A DNA stretch of 64,000 bases from Siphonodentalium dalli (GCA_032622095.1 CP136066.1:203568978-203632977); one strand, 5' to 3'. Positions 33,303 through 44,559 are shown, counted from the stretch's first letter. A program made the numbers and translations. Notes: generated by a model not told the origin, from the letters alone.

Positions 33303-33304
33303 TA

Positions 33305-34015
33305 TAGAACAAGTATAGAATGGCAGTGTACCAGTCAAACCGTTGAGCAAGTTTTAAATCATAGAAATATAATACCTATTAGGGCCATATACCAAGTAAT
33401 ACAAAACGAAATGATAAACAAATTATTATAATAATACATAGACTTAATTTCCTGATTGTACTATCGGGAAAATTTCTTTTTTGTAAATCAAAGTTTATAC
33501 TTATGCATTGGCTGTACTGCCAGATGATAAATTGAATGGTGTTATAAACATGTTGTACATACTTGCACGAATTGTAATGTACTAACCATTAGTTAGGAAT
33601 AACATTTTATAGAACTAAGACAGGACTGTTACATATATGGGACTGGGCCCCAAACCTTATTATCAGTGTATGAAGGGTTTCAAATGGAAAAATGGCCGCA
33701 TTTAACAAGAATAGTATAGAGATAAATTTATATAAATTGTATATACAAATGGAACTCTCTTTATAAGTGTGTTTTTAGCATAGTTTGTAAACATTATACT
33801 GCTACAGCATAAAATATAATAAGTTATGTTTGATTGTCAGCATAGCTTGATAACATTAGGAAATGTAAATTATATAATTTGGAAAATGTTCACTAAGATC
33901 AAGCTGAAAATAGGTATATAAAATGTTGGGAATCAGAAAATAATAACCAGCTAGTGGAGTCATCAGGAGAATATACTCTGGCATATAAACGAACTTCACA
34001 CACAGAACGTTTCTT
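33305..34015. other. No gene recognised
   Basis: AT-rich; chance frames only. Confidence 0.4.
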
Positions 34016-34064
34016 TTAGGGTTTTCGCAAATTTTCAGGAAGCTCACGCCATGGAGTGGTTAAC
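34016..34064. mobile_element. P3 MITE right-end remnant
   Basis: GGGTTTTCGCAAATTTTCAG, GAAGCTCACGCCATGGAGTG, GTTAA: the P3 right terminus with substitutions. Confidence 0.6.
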
Positions 34065-34107
34065 AGCATTGTTTTTCCCCACCAGCATCATAGCAGCTAG
34101 ATTACCA

Positions 34108-34258
34108 CTTAACCAGGGGTGGGTGTATATGGTAAAATTACAGAGTAATTTGGAGGAGCTGCTTCCTTCCCAGAGGGGGGCTGACAGTATTTTTATCATT
34201 AGAGTTGGACTTGACATTATTTCACAAAAGGTCAGACTCAATATCAAATGAGGTGGTT
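34108..34258. repeat. Dispersed repeat, copy 1 (with 37,250-37,412)
   Basis: ATGGTAAAATTAC.GAGTAATT, TTCCCAGAGGGG.CTGACAG and TTGACATTATTT.ACAAAAGG are shared by the two copies. Confidence 0.75.
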
Positions 34259-34303
34259 GAACCCTGTTTATACTAAATACTCATTGACGAGTTGTTCCCT
34301 TAA

Positions 34304-34783
34304 TTAACCCAGGGGCCGATCTCATCAGTCATAATTTACGGTCTGTAATTTACGGTCTGTAAAATCGGCCCTAAACAAAAGAAAAAAATATTTTTTTTGG
34401 TTTTTTTTATAGATTTTTTTGGGTTAAATTCTTTTTTGGGTATGCTTAAGCATGCTATAGCGAATTTAAAAACAAACTGGATAAAACCTTAGGGGTATGT
34501 TATAACTCAAAACTATCACCAAGTATTCATAGTAATAATTTTGATGCCCATGAAAAACGTAAGATTCCCTGGCACTAAACCTACAAAATAAGTCTGTTAA
34601 AGAATATAAGAAAAAATTATAAAAAATTGTAAAAAATAATAACAAATGATGAAAAATTGTTAGGCCAATGCATTCTCTTATATATGCGAGGTGACCTATG
34701 GTCGACTCGCATATATAAGAGAATGCATTGGCACAGGGTATATGGGTTGATACAAAAATCGGAACTGGCACTGAAAGGGTTAA
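34304..34783. mobile_element. P2 piggyBac-like MITE, complete
   Basis: TTAACCCAGGGGCC at the left, GGCACTGAAAGGGTTAA at the right, TTAA on both sides. One shared hairpin lies at 34,662-34,732, ended by GGCACAGGGTATATGGGTTG. The left two-thirds are unique to P2. Confidence 0.85.
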
Positions 34784-35026
34784 GAAATATTGAGATAATA
34801 AGTTTGTTTGTTGATTTTTTTTATGGTGCCCACATCAGAATGAGCAATAGGGGATGTCACAGTGTCCTGGGCCCGCAAACAAAGTACCCTACCTTGTTCA
34901 CCGGAAGCTTGTATTCTGCTAATGATGAACGGATAGTCTGCCGTCAGAGCAGTATATTCCAGTCCAAAATTACAATAGTATAAATAAGATTGTTAAGAGA
35001 ACCCTGAATCTCAGGTCATGTTATTA

Positions 35027-35194
35027 CAGTAATGCTCTAAATAATCGACTCCTTATAAACCACAGCAAAATTATGGGTTACTTTTCACCGAGAGCTTTCT
35101 GATGAATGGCAACAAGCCATATTTCCGACTAAATCCTGAAAAGTTACCCATAATTCTGCTGTGGTTAAGGAGTCGATTATTTAGAGCATTACTG
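35027..35194. mobile_element. Pogo-like MITE, 168 bp
   Basis: CAGTAATGCTCTAAATAATC to GAGCATTACTG, TA on both sides, left arm shortened. Confidence 0.9.
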
Positions 35195-35514
35195 TATATT
35201 ATATTGTTTTATATTCATTAATCAAAAATGACGGGTAAATAAATGTTCTTTGTTACTTTCTTGTGTTCGCACGCATGAATAAATTCTCATTTCTATTAGA
35301 AATGTATTGGTTATGGTTCTCTTGTCACTGCATGGAGGCGTACTCATACTTTATTTCACTAAGAAATGTATTTATTTTACCACTCCCCCCCCCACCCCAA
35401 CATATATAGGCCTATGCATGCACATATAGAATGCAACAAAATCAACATTATAGTACTTTATTACTGTACTAACTCAAACAGACTCTGCCGTCCCTACATA
35501 TATATATAGTAGGC

Positions 35515-35725
35515 CTAGTCTGTGGCCCTTTTTATGTCCTTCGTGCATATTTTGAACTTAAACAGGATCCCTTTGGGAGCCTTTATTAAGAGGCCTGCCT
35601 TCACATTGTGGCACCCTTCGACCCCTTTGTGACTAGCTATATAGGGGCATGTGGCCCCATTTGCGCTTCATGCACATTTTGATCTCAAACAGGCTCCCTT
35701 TTGGAGCCTTTATTCAGCAGCGAAG
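35515..35725. repeat. Two-copy tandem repeat, about 126 bp
   Basis: TGTGGCCC.TTT...TTC.TGCA and ACAGG.TCCCTTT.GGAGCC occur twice in succession. Confidence 0.7.
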
Positions 35726-36059
35726 GCGGAACAGGCTCCTGCACTGCAGCCCATTTGAGCACTGGCAAACAGTGTGAAAGACCATTTAGCACCCATCTCC
35801 AATGATGGAAGAGCATTCGACTCTAAATCCCATGTACTACATTGCACTTACAGGACAAAATCAACATCAATTACTTACATTCACACTCAATCTGAACTGA
35901 CAAATTAATTTATTGTGCCTATTTTCAACAACTGCTTGGTTCAGCGCATGACAATTTCGTCAATACAATAGCAAAGCAAGTGTGGGTTTGCATGTGATGT
36001 CATATGACGTCATTTCGACAAACGTCATAAGAAATAGTGTCTACTTGAGTGCAAATACT

Positions 36060-36248
36060 GCATTTGGGGACCAGGTTTTCTTTGATCAATCGGCGTAAAA
36101 TTTGGTGAGTCATCTTTTACGACACAATATAGGCCGTGGTCCAAATCTGTGCCACATTGGACCCATGGTTGAAAAGTTATAAATGCGCCAAAAGCGTGAC
36201 CGAATTACAGACACACACACAGACGAGGGTTTTTTTTATATAGAGATA
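36060..36248 (-). mobile_element. Possible Helitron-like 5' end
   Basis: On the minus strand, TCTCTATATAAAAAAAACCC is followed by GTCTGTGTGTGTGTCTGTAA, the form of a Helitron 5' end. Other boundary not identified. Confidence 0.35.
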
Positions 36249-36350
36249 ATTAAGTTGTCGCCTTTTGTATGCCAAAACATCCAGGAGTTTTACAGAGTGA
36301 TTTGAATGTGTCACTTTAAAGATGTGTAGATAATATAATGATTGTGTTAA

Positions 36351-36699
36351 AGGGGTACTGTACACTAAATCCGACCATTTATGGGACCATCTGCTTTTAT
36401 ACTCAACATAATAATATAATGCAACAAATAAATGAATTTTAGTCATGGATTAGTACAAAATACACTCATTTGCTCTATGAATGATGCAAACAATATGGTA
36501 ATTATTATGAAAATGAATTTATGGCTGGAGTCAAAAATTCATTTTCATTATAATTACCATGTTGTTTGCATCGTTCATGGAGCACATGAGTGTATTTTGT
36601 ACTTATCGATGGCTCAAATTCATTCATTTGATGCATATATTACGTTGAGTATAAAAGGAGATGGTCCCGTAAATGGTTGGATTTAGTGTACAGTACCCC
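36351..36699. mobile_element. Fold-back MITE, 349 bp, TTAA-flanked
   Basis: AGGGGTACTGTACACTAAAT at the left and its complement at the right, TTAA on both sides (36,347-36,350; 36,700-36,703). Nearly the whole element is one long palindrome (GATGCAAACAATATGGTAAT and complement near the centre). Different family from P1-P3. Confidence 0.88.
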
Positions 36700-36712
36700 T
36701 TAAAGGTTTTTC

Positions 36713-36745
36713 AACGCATAAAGCTCCAGTCATGGAAGGGTTATA
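36713..36745. mobile_element. P3 MITE right-end remnant
   Basis: AAAGCTCCAGTCATGGAAGG and GTTA, matching the P3 terminus. Confidence 0.55.
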
Positions 36746-36793
36746 TAAACATTCCTAAGGGAACGACTCATCAATGATTATTTAGTATAGAAA

Positions 36794-37244
36794 TGTGACC
36801 CGCCATATCAAATCCAGTCGTAAGTCGGGATTTTTTTTACCCTGTGCCAATGCATTCTCTTATATATGTGAGCAATGCATATATAAGAGAATTAATGCAT
36901 TGGCCTAACAATTTTTTATTATGTGTTTTAAATAAATGTTTCTTACAATTTTTAGGACATAAAATAAAAAACATCCATTACCCTGCAGGGAGCCCCACAC
37001 ATATATAGAAGCATATAGAAGAGTGTTGTCTGCTCATGTTTGTCTGGGGCTCTGTATGGGTGAAATTATAAAATTGTTAAAGAATACAAGAACAAATTAT
37101 TAAAATTGTAAAAAATTGTTAGGCCAATGCATTCTCTTATATATGCGAGGCGACCTATGGTCGACTCGCATATATAAGAGAATGCATTGGCACAGGGTAA
37201 AAAAAAATCCCGACTTACGACTGGATTTGATATGGCGGGTCACA
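36794..37244. mobile_element. F4 MITE, complete, 451 bp
   Basis: Inverted ends TGTGACCCGCCATATCAAAT / ATTTGATATGGCGGGTCACA. Inside the T-rich end of each arm lies the shared hairpin module (36,840-36,904 and 37,121-37,196). The centre contains a GGGCTCTGTATGGGTGAAAT block and an AT-rich spacer. The target duplication is not clear. The ends are unrelated to the TTAA families. Confidence 0.9.
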
Positions 37245-37249
37245 AATGG

Positions 37250-37412
37250 TTATAACCAGGAGCGAAAACTTATGGTAAAATTACGGAGTAATTTGGCCAT
37301 GCTGCTTCTTTCCCAGAGGGGACTGACAGGAAGTTTTATCACAAGAGAATGCCTTGACATTATTTTACAAAAGGTCACACTTAGCATCAATTGCGGAGGT
37401 TTAATTTGTCTA
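37250..37412. repeat. Dispersed repeat, copy 2 (with 34,108-34,258)
   Basis: Diverged copy of the 34,108 repeat, directly to the right of the F4 element. Confidence 0.75.
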
Positions 37413-37849
37413 ACTCGATTGGTCCATAATTCACTCAAGATACAGCAAGATAGGCCAATAAATTCAAGCTAATAAAAAACCAAGCCATTGATGTTGAAAG
37501 GGGATCAAAGATCTATGTGTTGTTTATGGACTTTGTGTTTCAACTGAATAGCAAATAATTCCATAAGAATTGATTGTTTGTTGGCATATATCTATACTCA
37601 AAGTACCATCAACTATATAAAAAAAAAACATCACACCACATTATACAACGTATAAAATCAGATGATATCCACTAACAGAAACATCTATTACGAACACGCA
37701 TACCCGGTACATTATGTATACGCACTAAGCAAATGGCATTCAAAAACTAGAGGTCATCACAGAGATCCATATGAAGATTGGTGATGAACGGAGAAGAGAT
37801 GTGGCCTGTTTTTGTCATGCAAAGAGTAAAATCCAAGATGACTGCGCCC
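37413..37849. other. No gene recognised
   Basis: Nothing assignable. Confidence 0.4.
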
Positions 37850-37954
37850 TGAGAGCTTTCCGATGAATGGCAACAAGCCATATTTCCGACTAAATCATGA
37901 AAAGTTACCCATAATTCTGCTGTGTTTAAGGAGTCGATTACTTAGGGCATTACT
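37850..37954. mobile_element. Pogo-like MITE, right half
   Basis: GAGAGCTTTCCGATGAATGG to GGGCATTACTG followed by TA. Confidence 0.8.
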
Positions 37955-38337
37955 GTACATCCAATATGATTTTCGTTGGCTTTTCAAAGAGAATGAAAGC
38001 TGGACTTATAATCCACTCACATGGTCTCGTTTCATCAAGTACGAGAGAAGATTCCACAATGCATGGTATTATTTCTCGGTCAAGATTTTAGCCGGTATCT
38101 TCCGTCAATGATATTGCATGGGATGACTGTTTGACATGTGGGAAGTATATATAGCACATTAATTAAGATAGTTATCTTCGTGTATATTCACAGGGATTCC
38201 AATTCTAGTCCAGACATTCTATATGGATTCCAATATCCACTTGACATTTTGTGGTATTGTCTTATGGCAGGAAGCAATTACTGAATATAGGGGTGTAGGG
38301 TAAGTAACGGTTCACTAGGTTAGTTGTGTGGGATAAT

Positions 38338-38401
38338 ACAACTAAATTCACCCTCTGGGGACCTTATTCTGCAAATGACACACACACTATTTGCAGGCTT
38401 G
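38338..38401. mobile_element. hAT MITE, right end only
   Basis: CTAAATTCACCCTCTGGGGA through CACTATTTGCAGGCTTG. Confidence 0.8.
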
Positions 38402-38488
38402 TAATCGTCTTTCTGTAGATAGCCATCACTGGGTTCCAAGTTTAGCTCAAAAAGAAACCACAAATTATGAGGTCAGTAACCAACCCAA

Positions 38489-38776
38489 AATAATAATAAT
38501 AATAATAAATAATAATAATTACAATAGTACCCCAGTCATTTGTACAAGCCAACCAATGAACCGGCTGCAGCCATTGCAGTACGAGCGACCTTGCTCAAGG
38601 GTCACAACTTGGCGCGGTTTTTGAAACAGCGAGCAATCCGACAATTGCACGTCGCTCAAAGCGGCCAAGCCACTGCTATGTGGAGACTCAATGACCGGTG
38701 ACGTGCTGTGAACCCATATCGATGTGTTTACAGCGAATACAAGTCCGACATGCTAACCACTGGACCACGGAGCTCC
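38489..38776 (-). mobile_element. tRNA-derived SINE
   Basis: On the minus strand the head starts GGAGCTCCGTGGTCCAGTGG. It has an A-box-like GTGGTCCAGTGGTTAGCATG (38,750-38,769) and a B-box-like GGGTTCACAGCACG (38,702-38,715). A body with a CCCTTGAGCAAGGTCGCTCG block follows, then an (ATT)n tail at 38,489-38,520. Head, body and simple tail in that order define a SINE; CTTGAGCAAGG is common in central domains of animal SINEs. No target duplication is obvious. Confidence 0.75.
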
Positions 38777-38880
38777 ACTCTGGTACAGGTTTCAGGTTTG
38801 TATTGAAGGTAAATATGATGTATACTATAAATTTCTCCGTTACACCCGGTTCAGACAAATATTTGATTTCGAAGCAACGA

Positions 38881-39420
38881 TAGTCTGAAGTGATGGTCTA
38901 GAGATTACATTAGTGACGTAGGATCCTGAACGTCTGAAGCGACGGTTTAGAGAATAGATTCATAAAGTAGGATCCTGAACGTCTGAAGCGACGGATTTGA
39001 GATTACATTAGTGAAGTATGATGCTGAATGTCTGAAGTGATGGTTTAGAGATTACATTTGTGATGTAGGATCCTGAACGTCTGAAATGGCGGTTTAGAGA
39101 ATACTTAGTGACGTAGGATCCTCAATGTCTGAAGTGACTGTTTAGAGAATACTTAGTGACGTAGGATCCTCAATGTCTGAAGTGACGGTTTAGAGATTAC
39201 ATTAGTGACGTTGGTTCCTGAATGCCTGAAGCGATGGTTTAGAGATTACATTGGTGACGTATGATCCTGAACGTCTGAAGCGATGGTTTAGAGATTACAT
39301 TAGTGATGTCGTTTGCTGAACTTCTGAAGCGACCGTTTAGAGATTACATTAGTGACGTAGGTTCCTGAACGTCTGAAGCAATGTTTAGAGATTACATTCG
39401 TGACATAGCTTCCTGGTCCT
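38881..39420. repeat. 49-bp satellite, about 11 copies
   Basis: Units such as GTCTGAAGCGACGGTTTAGA + GATTACATTAGTGACGTAGG + ATCCTGAAC. GTCTGAAG starts at 38,883, 38,932 and 38,981, a period of 49. Several units contain GGATCC. Confidence 0.93.
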
Positions 39421-39581
39421 GAATTACAGCCTTGGGAATTTTGAAAATCGCTGAATAAATATATTAGCCTTGAGAAAAGACAGACACTGATATTACTTGT
39501 GCAATATTTAAAGGTTATTGGCCTTTCCACTTTTGAATGCAAGACATTATGTAGTTTTATTGTGATTTTCCTTTTAAAAAT

Positions 39582-39711
39582 AGATCAGCAACTGGCTGCA
39601 ATAAAACTAAAATATGCAATGAAAAATGTTTGTGTATTTTGTTTATACCATGATCCTACAGACACACTCAGTGCATTAGTACAGCTACCTGGCGAAGGAT
39701 ATGAAACCTGA
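39582..39711 (+). CDS. Possible terminal exon, unknown gene
   Basis: A pyrimidine-rich stretch ending TTTTAAAAATAG is followed by an open frame of about 42 residues (ISNWLQ in one phase, DQQLAAIKLKYAMKN in the ORF phase). The ORF phase contains VCVFCLYHDPTDTLSALVQL and ends at a TGA at 39,711. An AATAAA polyadenylation signal lies about 20 bases on, near 39,731. The ordering acceptor, frame, stop, AATAAA is what a last exon looks like, and the composition is more protein-like than neighbouring frames. Upstream lies a satellite and no partner exon was found. From about 39,733 the sequence is repeated at 40,648, so the AATAAA is at the edge of a repeat. Confidence 0.22.
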
Positions 39712-39732
39712 GGGAATTGTAAAAGTGCATAA

Positions 39733-40072
39733 TAAAGCCACAAAAATGGTTTATCAATAACAATCATTAGAATCATGTCTGCCAATTCATTCGCACATTA
39801 ATATAAAATACTGTTTAATATCGTAGACATGCTGACGACTGACCTGACAAGTTTGTCATTGACATACGGAGAAGAATAATCTAAAATCGAAGTCGGGTTG
39901 AGATTATGATGAAGTTTACAGTCATTGACATACGGAGAAGAATAATCTAAAATCGAAGTCGGGGTGCAATTATGATGAAGTTTACAGGAACTAATTAAGC
40001 CGAGGTAAGAATCATTCTTGTGGAATATTGGCATACTGTTGTGTGACGAACATGACCTGACAGGTTAAACGA
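39733..40072. repeat. Direct duplication, copy 1 (with internal 63-bp doubling)
   Basis: AAAGCCACAAAAATGG through GATGATCAAACGATTCC. Inside, GTCATTGACATACGGAGAAG and the following about 60 bases occur twice. Copy 2 lies at 40,648-40,940 with one internal unit. Confidence 0.88.
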
Positions 40073-40092
40073 TGATCAAACGATTCCAAGGG

Positions 40093-40316
40093 ACACACTA
40101 AATGTTGTAGTCCGAGTCTGAGCCCGAGTCAGGTAAAAGGTTTAGTTGGGAATTTCAATTGTGTTTATCGTTGTTAATATAATCCCAATATTAATGATTT
40201 TTGGTTTGTGATAAGCTATGCCAATTACAAATAAAAGATATTAAAAAGATAATTTGCAAGTCTTATTTTTCAACTTTTATAAACATTTATATTTCTGCAG
40301 CCCACTAAAAGTTGAA
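40093..40316. repeat. Dispersed repeat, copy of 8,376-8,620
   Basis: CACACTAAATGTTGTAGTCC at the left, GTGATAAGCTATGCCAATTA inside, CCCACTAAAAGTTG at the right. Confidence 0.75.
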
Positions 40317-40378
40317 AACATTAACATTTTAATTTTTCAGGGGACAAAATGGGCCATATTGGCATTGGGAGAGGGGAC

Positions 40379-40480
40379 TTAACCCTTTCAGTGCCAAGTC
40401 CGATTTTTGTATCAACCCATATTTCCTTGATCATTTTTCAAATTTATTGATTATAATAATGTGTTGAAAACATTAACATT
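40379..40480. mobile_element. P2' MITE left part
   Basis: TTAACCCTTTCAGTGCCAAG, TCCGATTTTTGTATCAACCC, then TTTCCTTGATCATTTTTCAA. Left arm of the short palindromic P2' type seen complete at 45,921. Confidence 0.75.
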
Positions 40481-40647
40481 GTTATTTTACAGGGGACAAA
40501 ATGGGCCATATCGGGAAAGGGAACTGATGCCAGCAAGGATAAACCTGAAAAACATCAAGGTCGGAGTAATTTTTTGAGGTGTTGACATCTATTTCACATC
40601 TCAACGGGTGCAAAATAAATCAATGTGAGAAATATTTCTCTCAAAAA

Positions 40648-40940
40648 GCCACAAAAAAAGGTTTATCAATCATAATCATTGGAATCCAATCATGTCTGCC
40701 AATTCATTCGTGCATTAATATAAAATACTGTTTAATATCGTAGACACGCTGAAGAATGACCTGACAAGTTTGTCATTGACATACGGAGAAGAATAATCTA
40801 AAATCGAAGTCGGGGTGAGATTATGATGAAGTTTACAGGAACTAATTGAGCTGACGTAAGAATCATTCTTGTGGAATACTGGCATACTGTTGTGAGACTA
40901 ACATGACGAACATGACCTGACAGTTTAAACGATGATCAAA
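40648..40940. repeat. Direct duplication, copy 2
   Basis: Matches 39,733-40,072 but has a single internal unit. Confidence 0.88.
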
Positions 40941-41417
40941 CAAATCCAACAAGAACTCAATCAAAGGAACTCGATCTTGTCTAGACACATTGTTAACACT
41001 ATTTATTGTGATTTTGACAGTTATACATATCGTTTAGAATGGATAAAAGAAACCAATCAAATGATACAGCCAATCAAAATGTTGAATGCGTCATAATTTC
41101 ATCGTATTTTGTTTTCATAAACCAATGTCAAACATTTATATACCAACAATATACACACTAGAGAATAGACGTATGTCTGACTACGATAAAATGGAATCTG
41201 GTGGGTGATGACAGTGTCATTCGATTTGTGAGAGGGTTTATAATATATATGATTGAATTATTTGACCAACATAGAAAACAGATATAAACAATGGGGAGAA
41301 GGGGCCTCCAGAGGGCAGTCAAGTAGGATTGCCTATGGGGCCTCCAGAGGGCAGTCACAGAGAATTTTGTATTGCCTATTTAATTTTCATATTTCCTAAT
41401 TCAAGATTCATGTTTTG

Positions 41418-41535
41418 ACAAGTCTTGAAATAGAATGAATGTCATTTGCAGAATGAGGCCCAGAGGCGGTGAATTTAGTGATGCTACCCGTGCACAGTGG
41501 GCTAGCATCACCAAATTCACCCTCTGGGTGGTCCT
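41418..41535. mobile_element. hAT MITE remnant, one hairpin (copy A)
   Basis: CAAGTCTTGAAATAG and one diverged hairpin; the right part is lost. Counterparts at 52,577 and 57,201. Confidence 0.7.
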
Positions 41536-41859
41536 GTTCCCATCACAAGAAGGGCAGCAGCATTTCCAGATTAGGGCCTTTTTTCAATCAGTCATTGCCA
41601 GGGATATTTTAGGCACCAAAAGGACTGAAAATGACCACTCCAAATGCAAAATAGTCAAGTTTATTCTCAACTTCTAAGCCTAAAATTCCAAATTCACAGA
41701 AAGTCTCTTGTTTTTTTAACAAAAAAGGGCTTCCCATTCATTTTATGATGATCTTCAAGACCTCTAGCTCAATTTGCATAAAATAGTATCACAATGAAAA
41801 CATTATTGTTACTATGTTCACTATATATTTCCAGTTATATGCCCCTATCCCAGGGACTT

Positions 41860-42180
41860 CGAGGTTTAAAATTAGGAGAAGTCACTTCTCCCTGTTTGGT
41901 TATTAGGGAGATGTGGACTGTTATCAGGGAGAAGAAACAATTTGCACCCTAACATCACCCTTCTAAGATCTAATAAGTATTATGCAACACAAGAGCCCAA
42001 TTAAAAAACCATTACAGTGAGTAACAACACCATTATAATCAGTAAATATACTTCAAATATGCTGTTTGGATATAGGCATGCTGGTATATGAGAGAAGTGA
42101 CATCTCCCTGGGACAAAACTAGTAAGAAGTGGCACATTATAGGGTGAAGATGTCTCCCAAGTCGCCCTCTAGGCTGGTCC
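41860..42180. repeat. Dispersed AGAAGTGGCAC repeat (copy A)
   Basis: TTAGGAGAAGTCACTTCTCC (a short palindrome) to TCTCCCAAGTCGCCCTCTAG. Related to 14,772 and 24,073. Confidence 0.75.
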
Positions 42181-42379
42181 CTGCTATATGGAGCAAAATT
42201 TCCCAATTGAAAAACTTCTGGACCCTTTCCCAAAACAGGGTAAAAAAAATCCTGGTTGCAGGGTGGTATTTGATTGTGGGAGGGGGGGGGGCTTCACCAT
42301 TGCTCTGGATGACGTGTGTGATGTGGGTGGTATTTGACTGATTTTGTGTTTATCATAGTATCAGCTGCTGATATATATA

Positions 42380-42514
42380 CAGTAATCCTCTAATTAATTG
42401 ACCTCTTGACGAGAGCTTTCCGATGAATGGCAACAAGCCATATTTCCAACTAAATCCTGAAAAGTTACCCATAATTCTGCTGTGGTTAAGAGGTCGATTA
42501 ATTAGAGCATTACT
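42380..42514. mobile_element. Pogo-like MITE, deleted left arm (copy A)
   Basis: CAGTAATCCTCTAATTAATT to GAGCATTACTG, TA-flanked. Counterparts at 53,544-53,679 and 58,168-58,303. Confidence 0.88.
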
Positions 42515-42516
42515 GT

Positions 42517-43566
42517 ATCCGTTTCATGACTAAAGCTTCCTGAGTTTTTGAGAAAAGCCTGTGCCAATGCATTCTCATATATATGCGAGTCGACCATAGG
42601 AGAATGCATTGGCCTAAAAATTTATATTATTTTTTATAATTGTTAAAAAATGTTAAGAAAAAATGAAAAAAATGAAAAATAATTGTTAAAGAATGTAAAA
42701 ACAATGATAAAAAATGATAAAAATTGTTAATGAAAGTGAGAAAAAATGAAAAAAATGACAATGAATGTAAGAAAAATTAATAAAAAAATGATAAAATTGC
42801 TAAAGAATATGAGAAAAAATTATAAAAATTGTTATAGAATGTAAGAAAAAATGAAAAAAAAATGTTAAAGAATGTAAGAAAATGGATAAAAAATTGTTAG
42901 GCCAATACATTCTCTTGCATATATATGAGAATGCATTGGCACAGGGTCTTTAACCCTTTCAGTGCCAAGTCCGATTTTTGTATCAACCCATATACCCTGT
43001 GCCAATGCATTCTCTTATATATGCGAGGCGACCTATGCATTGGCCTAACAATTTTTCATCATTTGTTATTATTTTTTACAATTTTAATAATTTTTTCTTA
43101 TATTCTACTCTCTTTCAGTGCCAGACTTATTTTGTAGGTTTAGTGCCAGGGAATCTTACGTTTTTCATGGGCATCAAAATTATTACTATGAATACTTGGT
43201 GATAGTTTTGAGTTATAATATGCCCCTAAGGTTTTATGCTTAATTGTAATTCAATTGAGTATTTGTCACTAAAAACAAGCATTCTGATTGGCCGAGAGCG
43301 GCTAACTTTAGTTTTCGATTCACCGACATCGGCATATGCATCAAATCTGAATGTAGCACAGTAAAATTTCATCGGCGCAGAAGGAGTAGCGAATCCCAGA
43401 ATGTACAATGAAACAGGGTACGTTTATCTCCTAAGCATACCCAAAAAAAATTCAACCCCAAAAAAAAAAGGCCGATTTTACAGACAGTAAATTAGGGTCG
43501 ATGAGATTGGCCCCTGGCACTGAAAGGGTTAATGTTGCGACAACGCAGCTCCCGTCATGAAAGGGA
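42517..43566. mobile_element. P3 MITE containing a nested P2 MITE (copy A)
   Basis: Left CGTTTCATGACTAAAGCTTC, right GCAGCTCCCGTCATGAAAGG. Inside are a hairpin remnant, an AT-rich array (42,610-42,890), a second hairpin, then P2 at 42,950-43,532. Counterparts: 53,682-54,732 and 58,306-59,356. Confidence 0.8.
42950..43532. mobile_element. P2 piggyBac-like MITE nested in P3 (copy A)
   Basis: TTAACCCTTTCAGTGCCAAG to CTTGGCACTGAAAGGGTTAA-like right end (TGGCACTGAAAGGGTTAA), with TTAA on both sides. It includes one hairpin at 43,002-43,046 and an extra GC-richer block (about 43,240-43,420) absent from the copy at 34,304. Counterparts 54,115-54,698 and 58,739-59,322. Confidence 0.88.
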
Positions 43567-44041
43567 TATAGATCATTTCACAATGTCTGTCAGTTTTATT
43601 GGAAGAGGAAAGGTTCAACGTTTCTTGAACTCATTATCAGAACTGAAAGGAACTTCTTGTCATTTAGTACAGAAAGGTTTAATAGGAATAGCTATTGGTC
43701 AACAAAGCTCGCTCACAAAAGTAAGACAAGGCCATGCAGCCATTTGTGCGTAATTAATCTACAGAAAGCGCAACCCATCTGTTATCCACTCAAATTACCT
43801 TCATTTTTAAAAGGCATGAAATCTACAAATTAATGTGCCACTTTTTGATTAGTTCCATGAAAGATTGCGTGAGCTCGACGTGGTAAATTAGTTTCCATGA
43901 CATTAGTGTCCCTTAAAGTACAGCAGGAGGTCACTACCCATGAGAGTCCTATCAGAACAATAATTATGGTTCACCCCAGGGGCAACCCCTTGGTTTTTTC
44001 TTATTAACAAAATTAGGGCGCTGAAAATTCAGGTTCAAATT

Positions 44042-44459
44042 CAAGTCTACAAATAGTGCATCTGTCATTTGCAGAATGAGGTCCCCAGAGGGTGAATTTA
44101 GTGATGCTAAGCAGGCTAGCATCACCAAATTCACCATCTGGAGACCTCATTCTATAGTTTCTATAGTCTCAAATTAACATAGTTTTTAATTACTTTTTCC
44201 CTTCAGTTCAGTTTCTATATCACCCTAATTTGCAGAAGTTAAAATGCATAATCGAGGTGACTAATGGGTGAACATCACCAATGTCAACTGGGCAACTTCA
44301 ATCTGATCCTACGTCTCACACAGCAGTTGAATGAGGTTTCCAGAGGGTAAATAAATTTGGTGATGCTAGCCCACTTAGCAGGATAGCATCTCTAAATTCA
44401 CCCTTGGAGTACCTCATTCTGCAAATGACAGACACACTATTTACAGGCTAAATAATTGT
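44042..44459. mobile_element. hAT MITE, long form (copy A)
   Basis: CAAGTCTACAAATAGTGCAT to CACACTATTTACAGGCT with two diverged hairpins. Copies at 55,219-55,637 and 59,843-60,282. A and B lack about 20 bases (TGCTTAGGCCTCATC region) that C retains. Confidence 0.85.
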
Positions 44460-44559
44460 GGGCCACCACAGGGACAATCCCTTGTTTTTCTTCTTATTAA
44501 CACAATTAGCTGGAGCTCTGTGGCATTCAGTCGAATGCCCTTACTGCACTCAGATGTTA

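Noticed and set aside
38881-39420. CRISPR-like array of 49-bp units
   Set aside because: The whole unit is repeated with no spacers; it is a satellite.
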